DNA of 64,000 nucleotides from Phytophthora colocasiae. Its lineage: Eukaryota > Oomycota > Peronosporomycetes > Peronosporales > Peronosporaceae. Every line of letters begins with the position of its first letter. The stretch's first letter is position 1. The notes beneath the pieces are model-generated. The model searched no databases, had not been told where the DNA came from, and was given only the letters and a program-made list of their open reading frames with translations. Made by a program: the position numbers and the translations under genes. The DNA lies in the NCBI GenBank assembly GCA_018806915.1, contig JAGKQI010000078.1:1178001-1242000 (forward strand), written 5' to 3'. Positions 17,846 through 29,610 of the stretch are shown one piece after another.

Positions 17846-20800
17846 TTTTGCCGCCGAAGTTGAGCTCAATTTCTCACGAAGCTTTGGTCAAATGGAACAA
17901 ACGGCGCAAGGAGTATGAGGCCAAGATGAGAGCTCGTTGTAGAATTCTGACAACCTGGTGACGCAGGGTGTTAAAGAGACGTTTGACCTGAACCTCTTAT
18001 CGACGTTCTGCACGCTGCGGCTTCGGATGGACGTTGCAGACGTCACTGAGGAGCGGCTAATCGCCGAAATCAAAACTCTGTTGGGAAAAGTCAAGAACGA
18101 TGACCTCCCTGACATAAAGGCTCTGTTATCGAAGGAGCTGCAGATGGACTTGAAGGAAAGTGATGTGGATGCTCGCGCACTGTCTTACTTTCAGCGCTTT
18201 GCGGAAATCGTCCTGGAGAATGGCCTTGAGGAAGTATTCTCTGGCGCTGACGGAGAAGCTGAAAGTGCAGACGTTTGATCTCAAGTTTGGCCCCTCCTGT
18301 TCTAAAGGAGACAGTGAAGAATGCTGTCCGGTGGACCCATAAGGAGGCTGACAAGAATATTTAAGAATTGTATACGATGGTCTACGAGAAGGCTGTGGAG
18401 CACGAACGCCATTTCCAGCAGAATAAACGGATGAGGATGACAGTAAAGGACAAGTCTGCGCTGCCCAAATCTGCTAAGGATGCTGGAAAGACTGATGTTT
18501 CATCAAAGAAGCCTGCTAACTCTAACTCGGAGAAGAACTTTACTCAACAGAAGACCGAGCGAAAGGTCGAGAAGAAGACCAACAAGAAGAACGACAAGTA
18601 GCCTGTTTCGCGTAAAGAGCCGCCGTCGCCATGCCCGAAGTGCCAGGAAATGCACTGGCTCAGCAATTGCGATAAAGCGACCGATGCGGAGAAGATTGTC
18701 CTGCGGCAGAAGCTTCGTGAAGCAAATAAAGCCCGCAAATCTCGCACGAAGAGATTAAAAAAGCTGATGCCCACAACGTCTCGTACTGTGACGCTTAATG
18801 GAATTCTGGATCAACCGTGCTGTCCGGACACTGGCTCCGATCACACAATGATTAGCAGATCACAGTGGAAACAATTACGCGAAGTTGACCCCGTCGGTAC
18901 AGGCAATCCCTTTGGACACTCCAGTACGTAGTTTAGCGTATGGTTCTCACTCGGTTGTGGCTACTAAGAAGGCGCTACTTCACGTTTTGATTCAAACGGC
19001 TGCTGGACCGGTGCAGCCAGTGGAAGCTGTGCCTTGCCTCATTATGGATGTGGACGATGACGAATTTATCATTGGACGAGATTTGTTAGGTTCTTTGGGT
19101 ATCGATGTGGATCGCCAATTGGAACAACTTGCCTCTCACGCGGATGATGAGACGAGTGGAGACCCTTTCGAACTGGAAGCTGACGAACTCCTTCAAATCC
19201 CAATCACGTGGCCAGTGATGAGAAGTTCGTGCTGCTGTTGAGGTTTTGATTGAAAGAGCCCTGAAGCATGGGTTTCCTGCCGACAAGGTGGACAAGTTGC
19301 GAGTGATTGTGCACATGTATGATGTGTGGCGCTTGGAGCTCCGTGACGATCCGCCTGTGCGTGTCCCGCCGCTCGAAGTGCGTTTGAAGGAAGGGGTTCA
19401 GCCTTGCAAATGTAAGCCCCGCAAATATCCTCCGCATGTTCGACAATTTTACGGGAATTTAACACTATAGCTTGTTGGTCTAGGATGGATCTACGAGAAT
19501 CCTACCAGCCGGTGGGCAAGCCCCGTACTACCCGTCAAAAAGTCTCAAGAGCTAATGGACATGCGGCAAACGACGGACTATCGTGAGTTTAATTCGGGAA
19601 CGGACATCATGACTGCTGTGATGCCGATACTTTCGTTGGTAACGGGAAATGCACGTGGAAAACAACATTTTGGACTTTTTGATTTTATTAAAGGCTTCTG
19701 GCAGCTACCTCCTGCTGAGTTCTGTCAGGAGTGGCTCTCGTATATGACAGACGAGAAGATCTATACTCCGCGACGTGTTCCTCAAGGTTGTGGTGATGCT
19801 GCGATCTACTTCCAGAAGGCCATGGAGAAGTGTTTTGCTACATTGCTGTACAAGCACTTACTCGTGTGGATAGATGACCTGCTACTCTATGCGGAAGACA
19901 TTGACACCTACTTGGACAAGCTGAAGGAGCTGTTTTCACTGCTGGATGAATTCGGCCTGAAGCTCAGCGTGAAAAAGTCCAGCCTGTACCAGCAGGAGGT
20001 GAAGTGGTGTGGCAAGATCATCGATGCCAACGGTGTACGTCACGACCCCACTCGGATTGAAACATTCCGTGCAATGCCGTACCCAAGTTCGGCAGGAGCT
20101 ACAACAGTTTCTTTGTGCTATAAACTGGATGTGCGAGAGTCTTATCGATTACGCTCGCCAAGTTGCTCCTCTTCAACGCAAATTGGACGAAGTTTTGGCA
20201 AAGACTCGTCGGACTAAGAGGGTAGCAGCTGGAATTTCGATTGTACTGAGCGCTGACGAGAAGGCGACGTTTGATAACGTGAAGGATATGCTAGCGTCGG
20301 CTGCTACACTTGCTTTCCCTGATGACTCTGCGACTACGTGCTTGCTGACAGACGCATCGGATGTTGGTTGGGCGCTGATTGTGACGCAAGTCAAGGACTA
20401 CATCCCGAAAGTTCCTGTTCAGAACCAGCAGCACCAGCTTGTGGAATGTTTAAGTGGGAGTTTCACGGGGAGTCAACTTAACTGGACGGTGATCGAGAAA
20501 GAGGCGTTTCCGATCGCTCTCGCTTGTGACAAACTAGACTATTTGCTGCTGAGACCTCAGGGATTTCGGTTGTTTTGCGACCATCGCAATTTGATTCATG
20601 TTTCGCGCCGGACGAGCATGTGAAGAAGCATGTGAAAGGGAAATTATTGCGGTGGGCTTTAAAACTGACGAACTACAACTATGTGCTTGAACATATCGCT
20701 GGACCTCAGAACGTTTGGGCCGATATGATCAGCAGGTGGGCTGGTAACCGCACTACTACCGCTGCTACGATCAAGAGGATTCGTTCTACTCCACTAGTTG

Positions 20801-21306
20801 CTCAACAGGAGCAACAGCCTGAAGTGGTGGAGCAGAGAATCTCAATGCTTCGCCCTTTGGATGACTCAAATTTCGTGTGGCCAACGTTTGCAGAGATTGA
20901 GTTGATACAGTCCAGTTACGATCCACCACAAGGAGCCGAGCGTACTGAAACTGGTGTTCTCGCGGTCAACAACCGGGTTTGGATTCCTGTGGAGGCTAAG
21001 GACCTTATCCTGCGATTGTTTATCATTGCACAGTGTGGTGCACAAGGGTACCGTGGAATCGCTGCTATGGTAGAACACATACGTCGATTGTTTGCGTTGG
21101 ATAACCTGCGCTCTTTGGCGACCACGTTTGTCCGCCAGTGTCGACTGTGTCTACATTCAAAAGGGGGGAATATCATCCCCAGGCCTTGGGGTGAAACGTT
21201 TGAATGCAGTGAACGCAATGGTTGGCTACATTTCGATTTCCTGTCAATGGGTGATGGCTTCGGAGAATCTAAGTACATTCTAGTGCTGAAGGACCACGCA
21301 TCCCTT
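17846..21306 (+). pseudogene. Gypsy-1 second copy, 5' truncated gag-pol
   Basis: It starts inside gag (LPPKLSSISHEALVKW) without LTR or leader. Gag at 17958 on is broken by a one-base loss near 18264 (GAAAGTG for GAAAAGTG), a TAA at 18361 and a TAG at 18598. The protease DTGSD is followed by an extra C near 18892. Pol has a base lost at 19448, then reverse transcriptase (19555-20217, WIDDLLLY intact), a two-base loss near 20096, RNase H (LLTDASDVGW) and the integrase start. Its integrase zinc-finger region is in frame, unlike unit 1. It ends at the same ELP6 junction. These lesions are mostly different from those of unit 1. Confidence 0.87.
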
Positions 21307-21673
21307 GGCGACGGTCGTTCTGAGCACAAAACCTCTTGCCACAGGCTACTCCAAGGACGGAACGGTAAGCTATTTCAATTGGTGGCTTTCTCGACAACAT
21401 TGTAAGTTTTTTTTTTCCTCCAGCTTGAAGTTTGCTGTCAGAATCAAGGAGACGAACCTGTAGCTGTTGCGTACAAAGTACTGGAAAGTACTATCAAATG
21501 CTTCCGTTCTGGAGGACAAACGCTGCGGTGGAATTATTTTTTTTTGTTTTGTCTTACCTAAAAAAAATGCTCATAAAACGCTCAGATCTCGACTACTTGA
21601 ACTCGCTTAGTCTCCTTCCTCCGATCAACACCATTCTCCGTGTAAGCTCAAGTTGTCTTCTCGGAGCAAAGAA
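21307..21673 (+). pseudogene. ELP6 3'-end fragment (left block, copy 2)
   Basis: Same content as 13891-14259: partial exon 5, intron, exon 6 and 3' flank of ELP6, ending with the AAGAA target duplication (21669-21673) before the complete Copia-3. It is present twice because of the tandem duplication, not through independent capture. Confidence 0.9.
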
Positions 21674-22070
21674 TATCAGTCGAGCGGGTCTGGCTCGGGT
21701 GCAACCCGCAGAGAACTATCGCCAGTGTCAATGCCTGTCACTCAGGTGATGGGAAGGCTGGGGACCGTTCTGATGGACGTGATCTGCCCTAGTCTAAAGG
21801 GGGTTTTGATGCCTGATGGCTTTCCTCCTCTTGCTGTAGGTAACACGCAGCAAGTAAGAAGAAATACACTTTTGGTTTTACCCCACAACACACACTCGTG
21901 CCGTTCCTTACCTTTCCAGTGACAAGAAGAAGACTCACGGCCCAAGGACGACGCTGAGGTTCCTGCACGACACAAGAGCGGCAGAGAACAAGACGACGCT
22001 AAAGAGCTGCTAGGTTATGAGCCCAAGGCTCTACGAGGCTGTGAACGACAACAACTACTACTAGGAAGAC

Positions 22071-23225
22071 ATGAGTGCTGGAGGCGGCGGTGGTGGTGCG
22101 GCTGCTGGTGCTGGTGCTGGAGCTGGTGCTGGAGCAGCTGCTGCCGCGACACAAGCTATTCGAGGGAGTTCAAAGGCTCCAAGGTTCGAAGGAACGTTCG
22201 AGCTCTACAGGGTGGAGTTGCAACTCTACCTGGAAGATCGGGAATCGTGGGCAGTTGTGACTGGTGACGAAGTGCGAGACGCCGCGGACCGTGACTTGCA
22301 GGCTATCTTCGAAAAGAAGAATAGGACGGCCAAGGGAGCGATCCTGCGAGGATTACGCGGGTGCCAAGAAGATGAAGTGAACAAGATATGCGCGATGGCT
22401 ACAGCGAAAGAAATGTGGGACACCATCGTAGCTGACAAGACCGAGCGAGACTACTCGTACGTGGCGCTGTTGAAGGCGCAGCTGTACAACACGAAGCACG
22501 TCAAGGGACAGACGCTGACGGAGTACCTGGCAACCATGGTGCGGCTACGACAGCAACTAAGTAGCATGGGAACTACTCATGCAGTGGTCGACGATGAGAT
22601 GTTGCGCGTCCTGACTATGGGCGTGATGTTGACGCATCCTGAGATTGTGAAACAGTTCGACCTGCCGGTTCGCCAAGGAACACCATTGACCCTTCAGCAG
22701 TTCACCAATGCGCTGAGGTCGAAGGATGAACGGCTTCGGATGGCAGAAGTGATGAACGGAGGCAGTGGTGTACCACAAGTGGTGATGAGTACAACCTCTG
22801 CGCTTAAGGACAAGGAGAAGAAGTTCAAGGGAAGCGGGGGAGCTTGGAAGAAGCGTAAGTGCTATCATTGTGGAAAGACCGGGCACATTCGAGCGCAGTG
22901 CTGGCACTACATAAACAAGACAAAGAAGGTGGCGAGCGATGAGCAGAAGGAAGAAACTGGGAAGACGGACAAGAAAAAGCAGAAGAAGAACAAGTCGAAG
23001 GCTGAGGACAAGCCCGGGGTTCGAGCTAACATGCTGATTCTGAACGAGAATGCGCCGAAGATCGTGCGTAAGTACGCGAGCAGCAGCAGCAGTGACGACG
23101 AGGATGACGGTGAATTTCCCATGGTCGGTATGGTGGTTAAGTCGCAGTTGGCGGGCAAGCGAAACTCGTGGATGCTGGCAGCTCCACGCATGTGTGTGTG
23201 GACAAGGATATGTACTCAAGTGTGA
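22071..23225 (+). pseudogene. Copia-3 gag-protease (unit 2)
   Basis: ATG at 22071; Gly/Ala run slightly shorter than in unit 1; gag domain and zinc knuckle CYHCGKTGHIRAQC intact. A 7-bp deletion near 23176 (GCTGGCAGCTCC against GCTGGACTGTGGCAGCTCC) removes the catalytic DCG of the protease and shifts the frame, so the ORF ends 50 bases later. Since unit 1 retains the motif, the lesion arose in this copy after duplication. Confidence 0.85.
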
Positions 23226-25009
23226 AGAAGTCCAAGGCCATGTTCAAGGTCTGGACGGGTGAGATCACTAAGGGAGTTCTGTGTGGAGTCGTGAAGCTGA
23301 AGGTACCTAATGTGTATGGCGACACGACCGAGATGGAGCTCAAGGATGTGGAGTTCTCGCCTGAAGGGACTGTGAATTTAATTAGCCTGGGTAAAATGGA
23401 GAGCGAGGGATGGACCCCATCGTTCAGTGCGGCTGACGTGACTCCGCGAAGGTGCTGGCTGGATTCGGCCATTGGTCGACTGGAATTTGTGAAGAACGGA
23501 TCTCACTATTGGCTAGAGACTGAGTTGCCTGTTGACATGGTGATGGCGACGCTGGATGCCGACGCTAACCCACTAATGCTGTGGTACGAGCGACTGGGAC
23601 ACCTTAATGTATCGGCCATCAGGGGCATGGTGGACCGAGATGTGGTGGACGGCATGGACATTCCGAAGGATCTGTTCAACAAGAAGTTCCAGTGCCTAAC
23701 GTGCATGGCAGCAAAGCGACGTCGTATGCCGTACAAGAAGAGTGCCAAGGACAAGAGAACAAAAGTCAATTATGAGCGCTTGATGTCGGACACCTGCGAT
23801 ATGGGCAAGTACATACCTGGATCTGGAGGAACCCGATACTTTCAGCTGATTCAAGACGAGGGCTCCAGGTACAAGTGGTGCTACCCGGTGAAGAAGAAGA
23901 GTGACGCGAACGCAAATACCATCGCGCTGATAAAGAAGTTGATCGCCAAAGGACACATAATCAAGATATTTTCTAGTGACGGCGGTGGTGAATTTGTGAA
24001 TGCTGAACTAGAGAAGTTTCTGGAGCAGCATGGGATTGATTTCGTACCGACGCACGCGTACACGCCGGAGGAGAATGCTCTGGTGGAAAAGTTGAATGGT
24101 GTATTGGCGAACAAAACCAGAACGACAATGCAGGCTGCGAATCTGCCGACGAAGTTGTGGCCGGAGGTGCTACGTTATATCGTGGATATTGACAATATGA
24201 GTGCGACTAAGGCGTTGAACGGGATGACACCATCAGAGAAACTGCATGGTAAGAAGCCGGACGTGGCGAAGTTACGCGCATGTGGATCAGTCGGGTTTGT
24301 GTACGTGCCAATGCCCAAGAGGAAGGACAAGCTGAGCCCCATGGCAGACCCTGCGTTGCTACTTGGATTCGCGCATTCTGCCCCAGGGTATCGACTGTTG
24401 CATCTTCGAACTGGCAGAATTGTGGAGGCGAGAGACGTAAAGTTTCGCGAGGACGTGACAGTGAGCAAGAAGTACTTGGACGCATTATTACTTGGACATC
24501 AGAAGAACTACGACTACATACCGTTTGTGCCTCTTCCCGTTGAATTCGTTGCAGAGGAGAGCGTACATGAGCGGAAAGTGCGGTCAGTGGAGTCAAGTAT
24601 GCCAAGTTACGTCACATCTGCACGGGCTATGACTGTGGATGAGGGCGCGACAGTATCGAGTGACGAGTCGGAAGATGACGAACTGGTGGACGCCAGCGCA
24701 GGATTAATTGTTGGTGGACAAGGTGCTGCTGTACAAGGTGCTGTTGGACACGGTGCTGGTGGACAAGCAGTACAACCTCATGGACAACAACATGGAGGAC
24801 CAGGACAAGTCGCACAGCCCCAGCAGCCACTAAGAAGATCTACCAGAGCGCGAAGGCCAAATGTACGCTTCAGTAATTACCAACTGCTGATGGGTGCTGA
24901 GGTCGGTGACCCGACGACGCTGGAGGAAGCAATGGACTCACCTCAATGGAAGGAATGGGAGGAAGCTCTAAGGAAGGAGTACGAGTCGTTAGTAAAGAAC
25001 GGAACATAG
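23168..25009 (+). CDS. Copia-3 integrase and linker (unit 2)
   Basis: A frame of 613 codons. It opens just after the damaged protease site (GSSTHVCVDKDMYSS), then the pre-integrase domain (YERLGHLNVSAIRG), zinc-finger CxxC, integrase core with MSDTCDMG, SSDGGGEFV and PEENALVEK as the three acidic positions, and the integrase C-terminus followed by a Gly/Gln/Val-rich linker. It ends at a TAG at 25007-25009 where one G of TGGAAAC is lost compared with unit 1, just before reverse transcriptase. Confidence 0.87.
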   Translation: MDAGSSTHVCVDKDMYSSVKKSKAMFKVWTGEITKGVLCGVVKLKVPNVYGDTTEMELKDVEFSPEGTVNLISLGKMESEGWTPSFSAADVTPRRCWLDSAIGRLEFVKNGSHYWLETELPVDMVMATLDADANPLMLWYERLGHLNVSAIRGMVDRDVVDGMDIPKDLFNKKFQCLTCMAAKRRRMPYKKSAKDKRTKVNYERLMSDTCDMGKYIPGSGGTRYFQLIQDEGSRYKWCYPVKKKSDANANTIALIKKLIAKGHIIKIFSSDGGGEFVNAELEKFLEQHGIDFVPTHAYTPEENALVEKLNGVLANKTRTTMQAANLPTKLWPEVLRYIVDIDNMSATKALNGMTPSEKLHGKKPDVAKLRACGSVGFVYVPMPKRKDKLSPMADPALLLGFAHSAPGYRLLHLRTGRIVEARDVKFREDVTVSKKYLDALLLGHQKNYDYIPFVPLPVEFVAEESVHERKVRSVESSMPSYVTSARAMTVDEGATVSSDESEDDELVDASAGLIVGGQGAAVQGAVGHGAGGQAVQPHGQQHGGPGQVAQPQQPLRRSTRARRPNVRFSNYQLLMGAEVGDPTTLEEAMDSPQWKEWEEALRKEYESLVKNGT

Positions 25010-26802
25010 AACTGGTGGACAGACCTAAAGACAAGAATGGACAGTACGTAAAAGTGGTGACTACAGGATGGGTACTGAAGGTGAAGCGCGATGCACACGG
25101 AAATGTAAAGCGTTATAAGGCAAGACTCGTTGTTCATGGTTACAAGCAACGGTTTGGCTTTGAATACTGGAAGACTTACTTGCCAGTGGTTCGTTGGATG
25201 ACAATGTTGGTGGTGTTGCTATTGGCTTTGCTGCTCGGATTGGAAGTGGACCAAGGAGATTTTGAAACGGCTTTCCTGAACAGTGACATTGACGAAGCCA
25301 AGATTTACCTGAAGCAACCGGCGGAGTTTGACGACGGGACGGGCAGAGTGTGCTTATTGCTAAAAGGACTGTACGGACTGAAGCAAGCGGCAAGGTTGTG
25401 GTATCTGACGCTGCACAAGCACTTGAAGAAACTGGGCATGAAGCGCAGTGCTTTCGACGTTGGACTATATTAAAAGTGGATCGACGGCAGACTATTACTA
25501 GTGACCGTATACGTTGATGACGTCCTGTTTGTTGGAGATCGTGAAGACATTGATCAGATGAAGAAGAACCTGCAAGCGAAGTTTGCACTAAAGGATATGG
25601 GACGTATACACTACTTGCTGGGAATGGAGGTAAGCTATGAGCCTGGCAAGTCACTCTGTATCTCCCAGACGGCGTACATTGACAAGATCTTGAAGAAGTT
25701 CCAGATGACGGACGCTAAGACTGTGCGGTCTCCTCAACAGCATAACGAGAAGGTGCTACCTATCGAGCGTGACGAGACCAAGATAAACAACAAGGAACTG
25801 GAGTACCAGGAACTGATTGGAGCACTTCAATACTTGGTGACGTGTACTCGACCGGATATCGCTAATGCCGTGCGCAACCTAAGCCGACATGCAAGCAGTT
25901 ACACAAAAGAAAATTATGCAGCGGCCAAGCGAGTACTTCGGTATCTACGGAAGACCAGGACGTATGGATTAACTTACTTGCGTAGTGACGCGGAGCCGCG
26001 CAACGGATTCCAAGTGAGTGCATACTGCGACGCCGATGCAAACTGTCCGGATACGTCGCGATCTGTGACCGGATATGTGTTGAGGCTAAATGGATTTAGC
26101 TTCGGATTCAAGAGTAAAATGCAGGCATCGGTGACCGACGACACTTGCAAGTCAGAGCTAGTGGCGGCCAGTATGTGCGTTGAAGACTTACTGTGGGCAC
26201 AGAAGATGCTGAAGGAGCTGAAGCTGGAACGACAAGCCGGCAAGATGCTGATTGACAATCAAAGCACCATTAAGGTGTGCATAGAGGCTGGTAACTTCGA
26301 CGGAGTTCGTCGTTACGCGAAAAAGAGCCGCAAGATTGCGGAACTGGTGGACAAGGGCAAAGTGAACGTGGAGTACGTGCCGACGGAAGACAACGTGGCC
26401 GACATGTTTACGAAGGCTCTGGGACCCCAACGCTTCGAAAAGCTGCGAGAAGGGCTTGGAGTGAGGGATGTGAAGGGCGTGTACAAGCGCCTGGGCGTGG
26501 AGAAGAAACGCCAGGAAGATGAGGACGTGGAAGACCGTTCGCACGATGGTAAAGGCGCTGGATGGCGTCCAAGCGTGAAAGTAGCGAAATGCCAAGGATG
26601 TAAAACCGCTGTAGTGCGGCGCAAACCATCAGCAGAAGATCGGCATGTGCACATGACCGAAGTTGATGGAGGTTGGCTTGGTGCTAATCGTGGTAAAACC
26701 ACTGTGATGCGGTGCAAAACATTAGCAGAAGATCGCCATGCATGCATGACCGAAGCTGATGGAGATTGGCTTGGTGCTGATCGTGGCGACACGGTGGCTT
26801 AG
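25010..26802 (+). pseudogene. Copia-3 reverse transcriptase and RNase H with repeated C-terminal extension
   Basis: Reverse transcriptase starts TTGWVLKVKRD, with GDFETAFLN, GLYGLKQAARLW, then an in-frame TAA at 25471-25473 before KWIDGRLLLVTVYVDDVLF. The frame continues to 26802 with the RNase H (AYCDADANC, DDTCKSELVA, IDNQSTIKV, YAKKSRKIAELV, VADMFTKAL). Beyond the usual end there is a tail of about 100 residues containing a 31-residue unit twice (26600-26692 and 26693-26785, including AEDRH and DWLGADRG/GWLGANRG). The rest of the catalytic motifs are present. Confidence 0.87.
26600..26785 (+). repeat. Two 93-bp direct repeats in the Copia-3 pol tail
   Basis: GTAAAACC starts both units (26600 and 26693). 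They are similar but not identical, stay in frame, and encode two 31-residue units at the end of pol. Confidence 0.85.
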
Positions 26803-27795
26803 TTCCGGGGGAGTATCAGTCGAGCGGGTCTGGCTCGGGTGCAACCCGCAGAGAACTATCGCCAGTGTCAATGCCTGTCACTCAGGTGATGGGAAGGCTG
26901 GGGACCGTTCTGATGGACGTGATCTGCCCTAGTCTAAAGGGGGTTTTGATGCCTGATGGCTTTCCTCCTCTTGCTGTAGGTAACACGCAGCAAGTAAGAA
27001 GAAATACACTTTTGGTTTTACCCCACAACACACACTCGTGCCGTTCCTTACCTTTCCAGTGACAAGAAGAAGACTCACGGCCCAAGGACGACGCTGAGGT
27101 TCCTGCACGACACAAGAGCGGCAGAGAACAAGACGACGCTAAAGAGCTGCTAAAGAATACTCCAATATCCGATAGAAATGTGTTTCCTGCCGCACTATCA
27201 CGATCAAGACCACCCTTTCCAGCTCCCATCCATTCAAAGCTGAGGTTCACGTGTCGGTATGAACATCTTGAGAATTTCTGGGCCGCATCTCATACCAATC
27301 CTCATCGCAGCATTTCGGCTGATCATAGGATATATAGCACAAGACGTATTTGGTGGATGGAACATTCCACACAGACGGTTGATGTTCGATACTGAACGTT
27401 GAGCAGGGTCACTCACTACATTCACAGCATTGGACGTATTCTCCATCACAGTTTCAGTATTCAAGCCGAACATATCACGACAGGATCCACCTGCGTAATG
27501 GTACTTATTGTCTACCATTTCTTCATGAGACCACTCATCATCAGGCAGAATTTTAGGTACATCCAGATATGGAGATACAATCGTCCAAAACTCAGCATCC
27601 TTGACTGCCGAATGGTACTCATCCAACGTCCAGGAACAAACAGGGAATTCAAGTGTATGCGTCTGGATATCCAAGTTTTTATCAACCTTGGTACGATACA
27701 GCACAGAAGAAACAAATACGAGTCGCTGCTTCTGGTGGTTCTTTAGAAACCACTTGATACATGCGCTTTTCAGCTCCATGAAGTCGTCTGGTTCG

Positions 27796-28099
27796 TGTTG
27801 AACACGAAAACTTTGTTGTTGTTTTAATCTCAATTTATTATTCTCTACTTAATTGCCCTCTAATAGACCGATGTGCTCAGTCGTTGGCAAAAGGAGAAGT
27901 GAGCTCCTTTCGCCGGTTTGACCATCATCGCACGAGTGAATTGTTGCCGTCGGCAGAAGCGCCGACAGCGTTGATTGGCAGTTACAGACGCCGCCTTTCC
28001 ACACTTAGACAGTGTTCACTTAACTTGAATATACTTATCTAATCTTTTGTATACTACACCACAGCCTATGCCTCCACTGGCTTGTGGCTCATTCTAACA
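27796..28099 (-). repeat. Copia-2 3' LTR
   Basis: 304 bp; on the minus strand it runs TGTTAGAATG ... GTTCAACA. It is indistinguishable by eye from the 5' LTR. Confidence 0.93.
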
Positions 28100-28260
28100 C
28101 TCCCACTAAGTGTACACTTATGCGGAGACGTCTTTCACTCCAATCTTATCTCTTTAAAACTGTGAACTGTTTAGTAGGAAGTGCCTTTGTCAAAATATCC
28201 GCTGCCATGCTGGCAGTTGGACAGTACTCAATAACTAGGCGTCCTTCTTCTACTAAGTCT

Positions 28261-29610
28261 CTAGTAAACAGGTATTTTATCTCCAATGTGCTTGCTAGCC
28301 TTATGGTTTCCTGGATTCTTTGTGATGCTTATTGCTGATCTGCTATCACACCATACTTGCACAGGTTGCTCTTGACGAAATCCCATTTCCGATAGCAAGT
28401 GCCACAACCATTCGCTTTCTTTAGCACCTTCACTTAATGCGATTAGTTCAGCCTCCGCAGTAGAAAGAGACACGCATCCTTGTTTGCTACTACACCATGA
28501 GATGCTGCTGCCTGCCATCTGAATCACATAGCCCGTGATAGATTTACGTTCTTTTGATTGACACGCGAAGCTTGCGTCTGTGTACACTTCATACGTTACC
28601 TCCATTGACTTTCCATCAAGAAGTAGACCGTACGTCGACGTCCCTTTCAAGTATTTTAGCACTCTCCTAGCTGCTTCCCAATGTGTCCTATTGTAACATG
28701 ACAGATACTTACTCAATTCTCTTACTGCGTTTGCTATATCAGGTCGTGTGCCTCTTACCAAATATTGCAGCGACCCTACTAAACCTCTATAGTCAAATTT
28801 CTGCGCGCTGATTTGCTCCGCAGACATTTTTGTTTCAGGCTCTAACTCAATGCCAGTGACTTGAGGTGTCGCTACAGCTGAGCTGTTCTCAATGTTGTAC
28901 TTCTTAATCAAATCCAATATGTACTGGTGTTGCGATATTGACATCGTCTTTTGCTCTCTATTTCTCCGGACTTCCATTTTCAGGATATAGTGAATATCTC
29001 CTAAGTCCTTCATCTTAAATCTCAAGGATAGTTCTCTTTTGATTTTGTTGATGAGCTGTAGGCTTTTTGACATGATTGTCAAATCATCAACGTAGACTAC
29101 AATGATTATCCATTCAACTCCCACTTTTTGCACGTATATGCAATATTCCTTGTTGCATCGTTCAAAACCCAAGGATGAAAGGAATGTGTGGAGGACACTG
29201 TACCAAATTCTGGGTGCTTGTTTGAGCCCGTAGATACTCTTTAAAAGCTCACAGACATATCCTTCCTTTCCCACGGTATGATATCCTGGTGGTTGGCGCA
29301 TGTAAATGCGTTGATCACCGTCCATTGACCCATTTAGGAATGCTGTATGTACATCCATCTGATGAATGTGGCAATCTAGTATGGTTCCAATTGCTAGTAC
29401 TAGTCGAAGTGACTCAAATCTAGCAACTGGTGCATATACCTCATCGCAATCAACACCAAACTCTTGGTGGTTTCCTTGCGCAACTAGTCTAGCCTTAAAT
29501 CGCTCGACTACTCCGTTAGCGTGATACTTTACCACTAGTACCCAATGGCATGGTAGAGCCTTTCGTCCTTGTGGTAGTTTGACTAAACGCCACGTTTCAT
29601 TCCTCCCCAA
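28261..29610 (-). CDS. Copia-2 reverse transcriptase and RNase H
   Basis: A 449-codon open frame with the Ty1/copia reverse transcriptase blocks (HWVLVVKYHANG, RFKARLVAQG, MDVHTAFLNG, SIYGLKQAPRIWY, and IVVYVDDLTI as the catalytic YVDD), and RNase H (VYTDASFACQ, STAEAELIALS, VWCDSRSAI, SKHIGDKIPVY). The usual Asp at the start of reverse transcriptase domains is preceded by a frame break at about 29600, where integrase sequence is joined directly. The last few residues of RNase H are frame-shifted near 28270. Confidence 0.88.
   Translation of the reverse strand: MGRNETWRLVKLPQGRKALPCHWVLVVKYHANGVVERFKARLVAQGNHQEFGVDCDEVYAPVARFESLRLVLAIGTILDCHIHQMDVHTAFLNGSMDGDQRIYMRQPPGYHTVGKEGYVCELLKSIYGLKQAPRIWYSVLHTFLSSLGFERCNKEYCIYVQKVGVEWIIIVVYVDDLTIMSKSLQLINKIKRELSLRFKMKDLGDIHYILKMEVRRNREQKTMSISQHQYILDLIKKYNIENSSAVATPQVTGIELEPETKMSAEQISAQKFDYRGLVGSLQYLVRGTRPDIANAVRELSKYLSCYNRTHWEAARRVLKYLKGTSTYGLLLDGKSMEVTYEVYTDASFACQSKERKSITGYVIQMAGSSISWCSSKQGCVSLSTAEAELIALSEGAKESEWLWHLLSEMGFRQEQPVQVWCDSRSAISITKNPGNHKASKHIGDKIPVY

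Larger units (their letters stand above)
17846..25245 (+). repeat. Tandem duplication, unit 2 (about 7.4 kb)
   Basis: Second copy of 10426-17845, about 20 bp shorter. After 25245 the sequence continues into the remaining part of Copia-3 that unit 1 lacks, so unit 2 supplies the true 3' context and unit 1 the true 5' context of Gypsy-1. Confidence 0.93.
21674..27152 (+). mobile_element. Copia-3 LTR retrotransposon, complete copy
   Basis: LTRs at 21674-22012 and 26814-27152 are both 339 bp and look identical. AAGAA flanks it (21669-21673 and 27153-27157). The empty site is seen in the inverted block near 46795 (reverse complement CGAGCAAAGAATACTCC). Primer site 22013-22024, gag from 22071, pol in several frames to 26802, polypurine tract TTCCGGGGGAG at 26803-26813. 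It inserted between the ELP6 fragment and the 3' end of CRN-A. Confidence 0.95.

Noticed and set aside
14260..27152. Three copies of a 339-bp repeat could suggest a repeat array.
   Set aside because: They are the LTRs of one Copia family: two belong to the complete element and the third to its tandem-duplicated 5' half.
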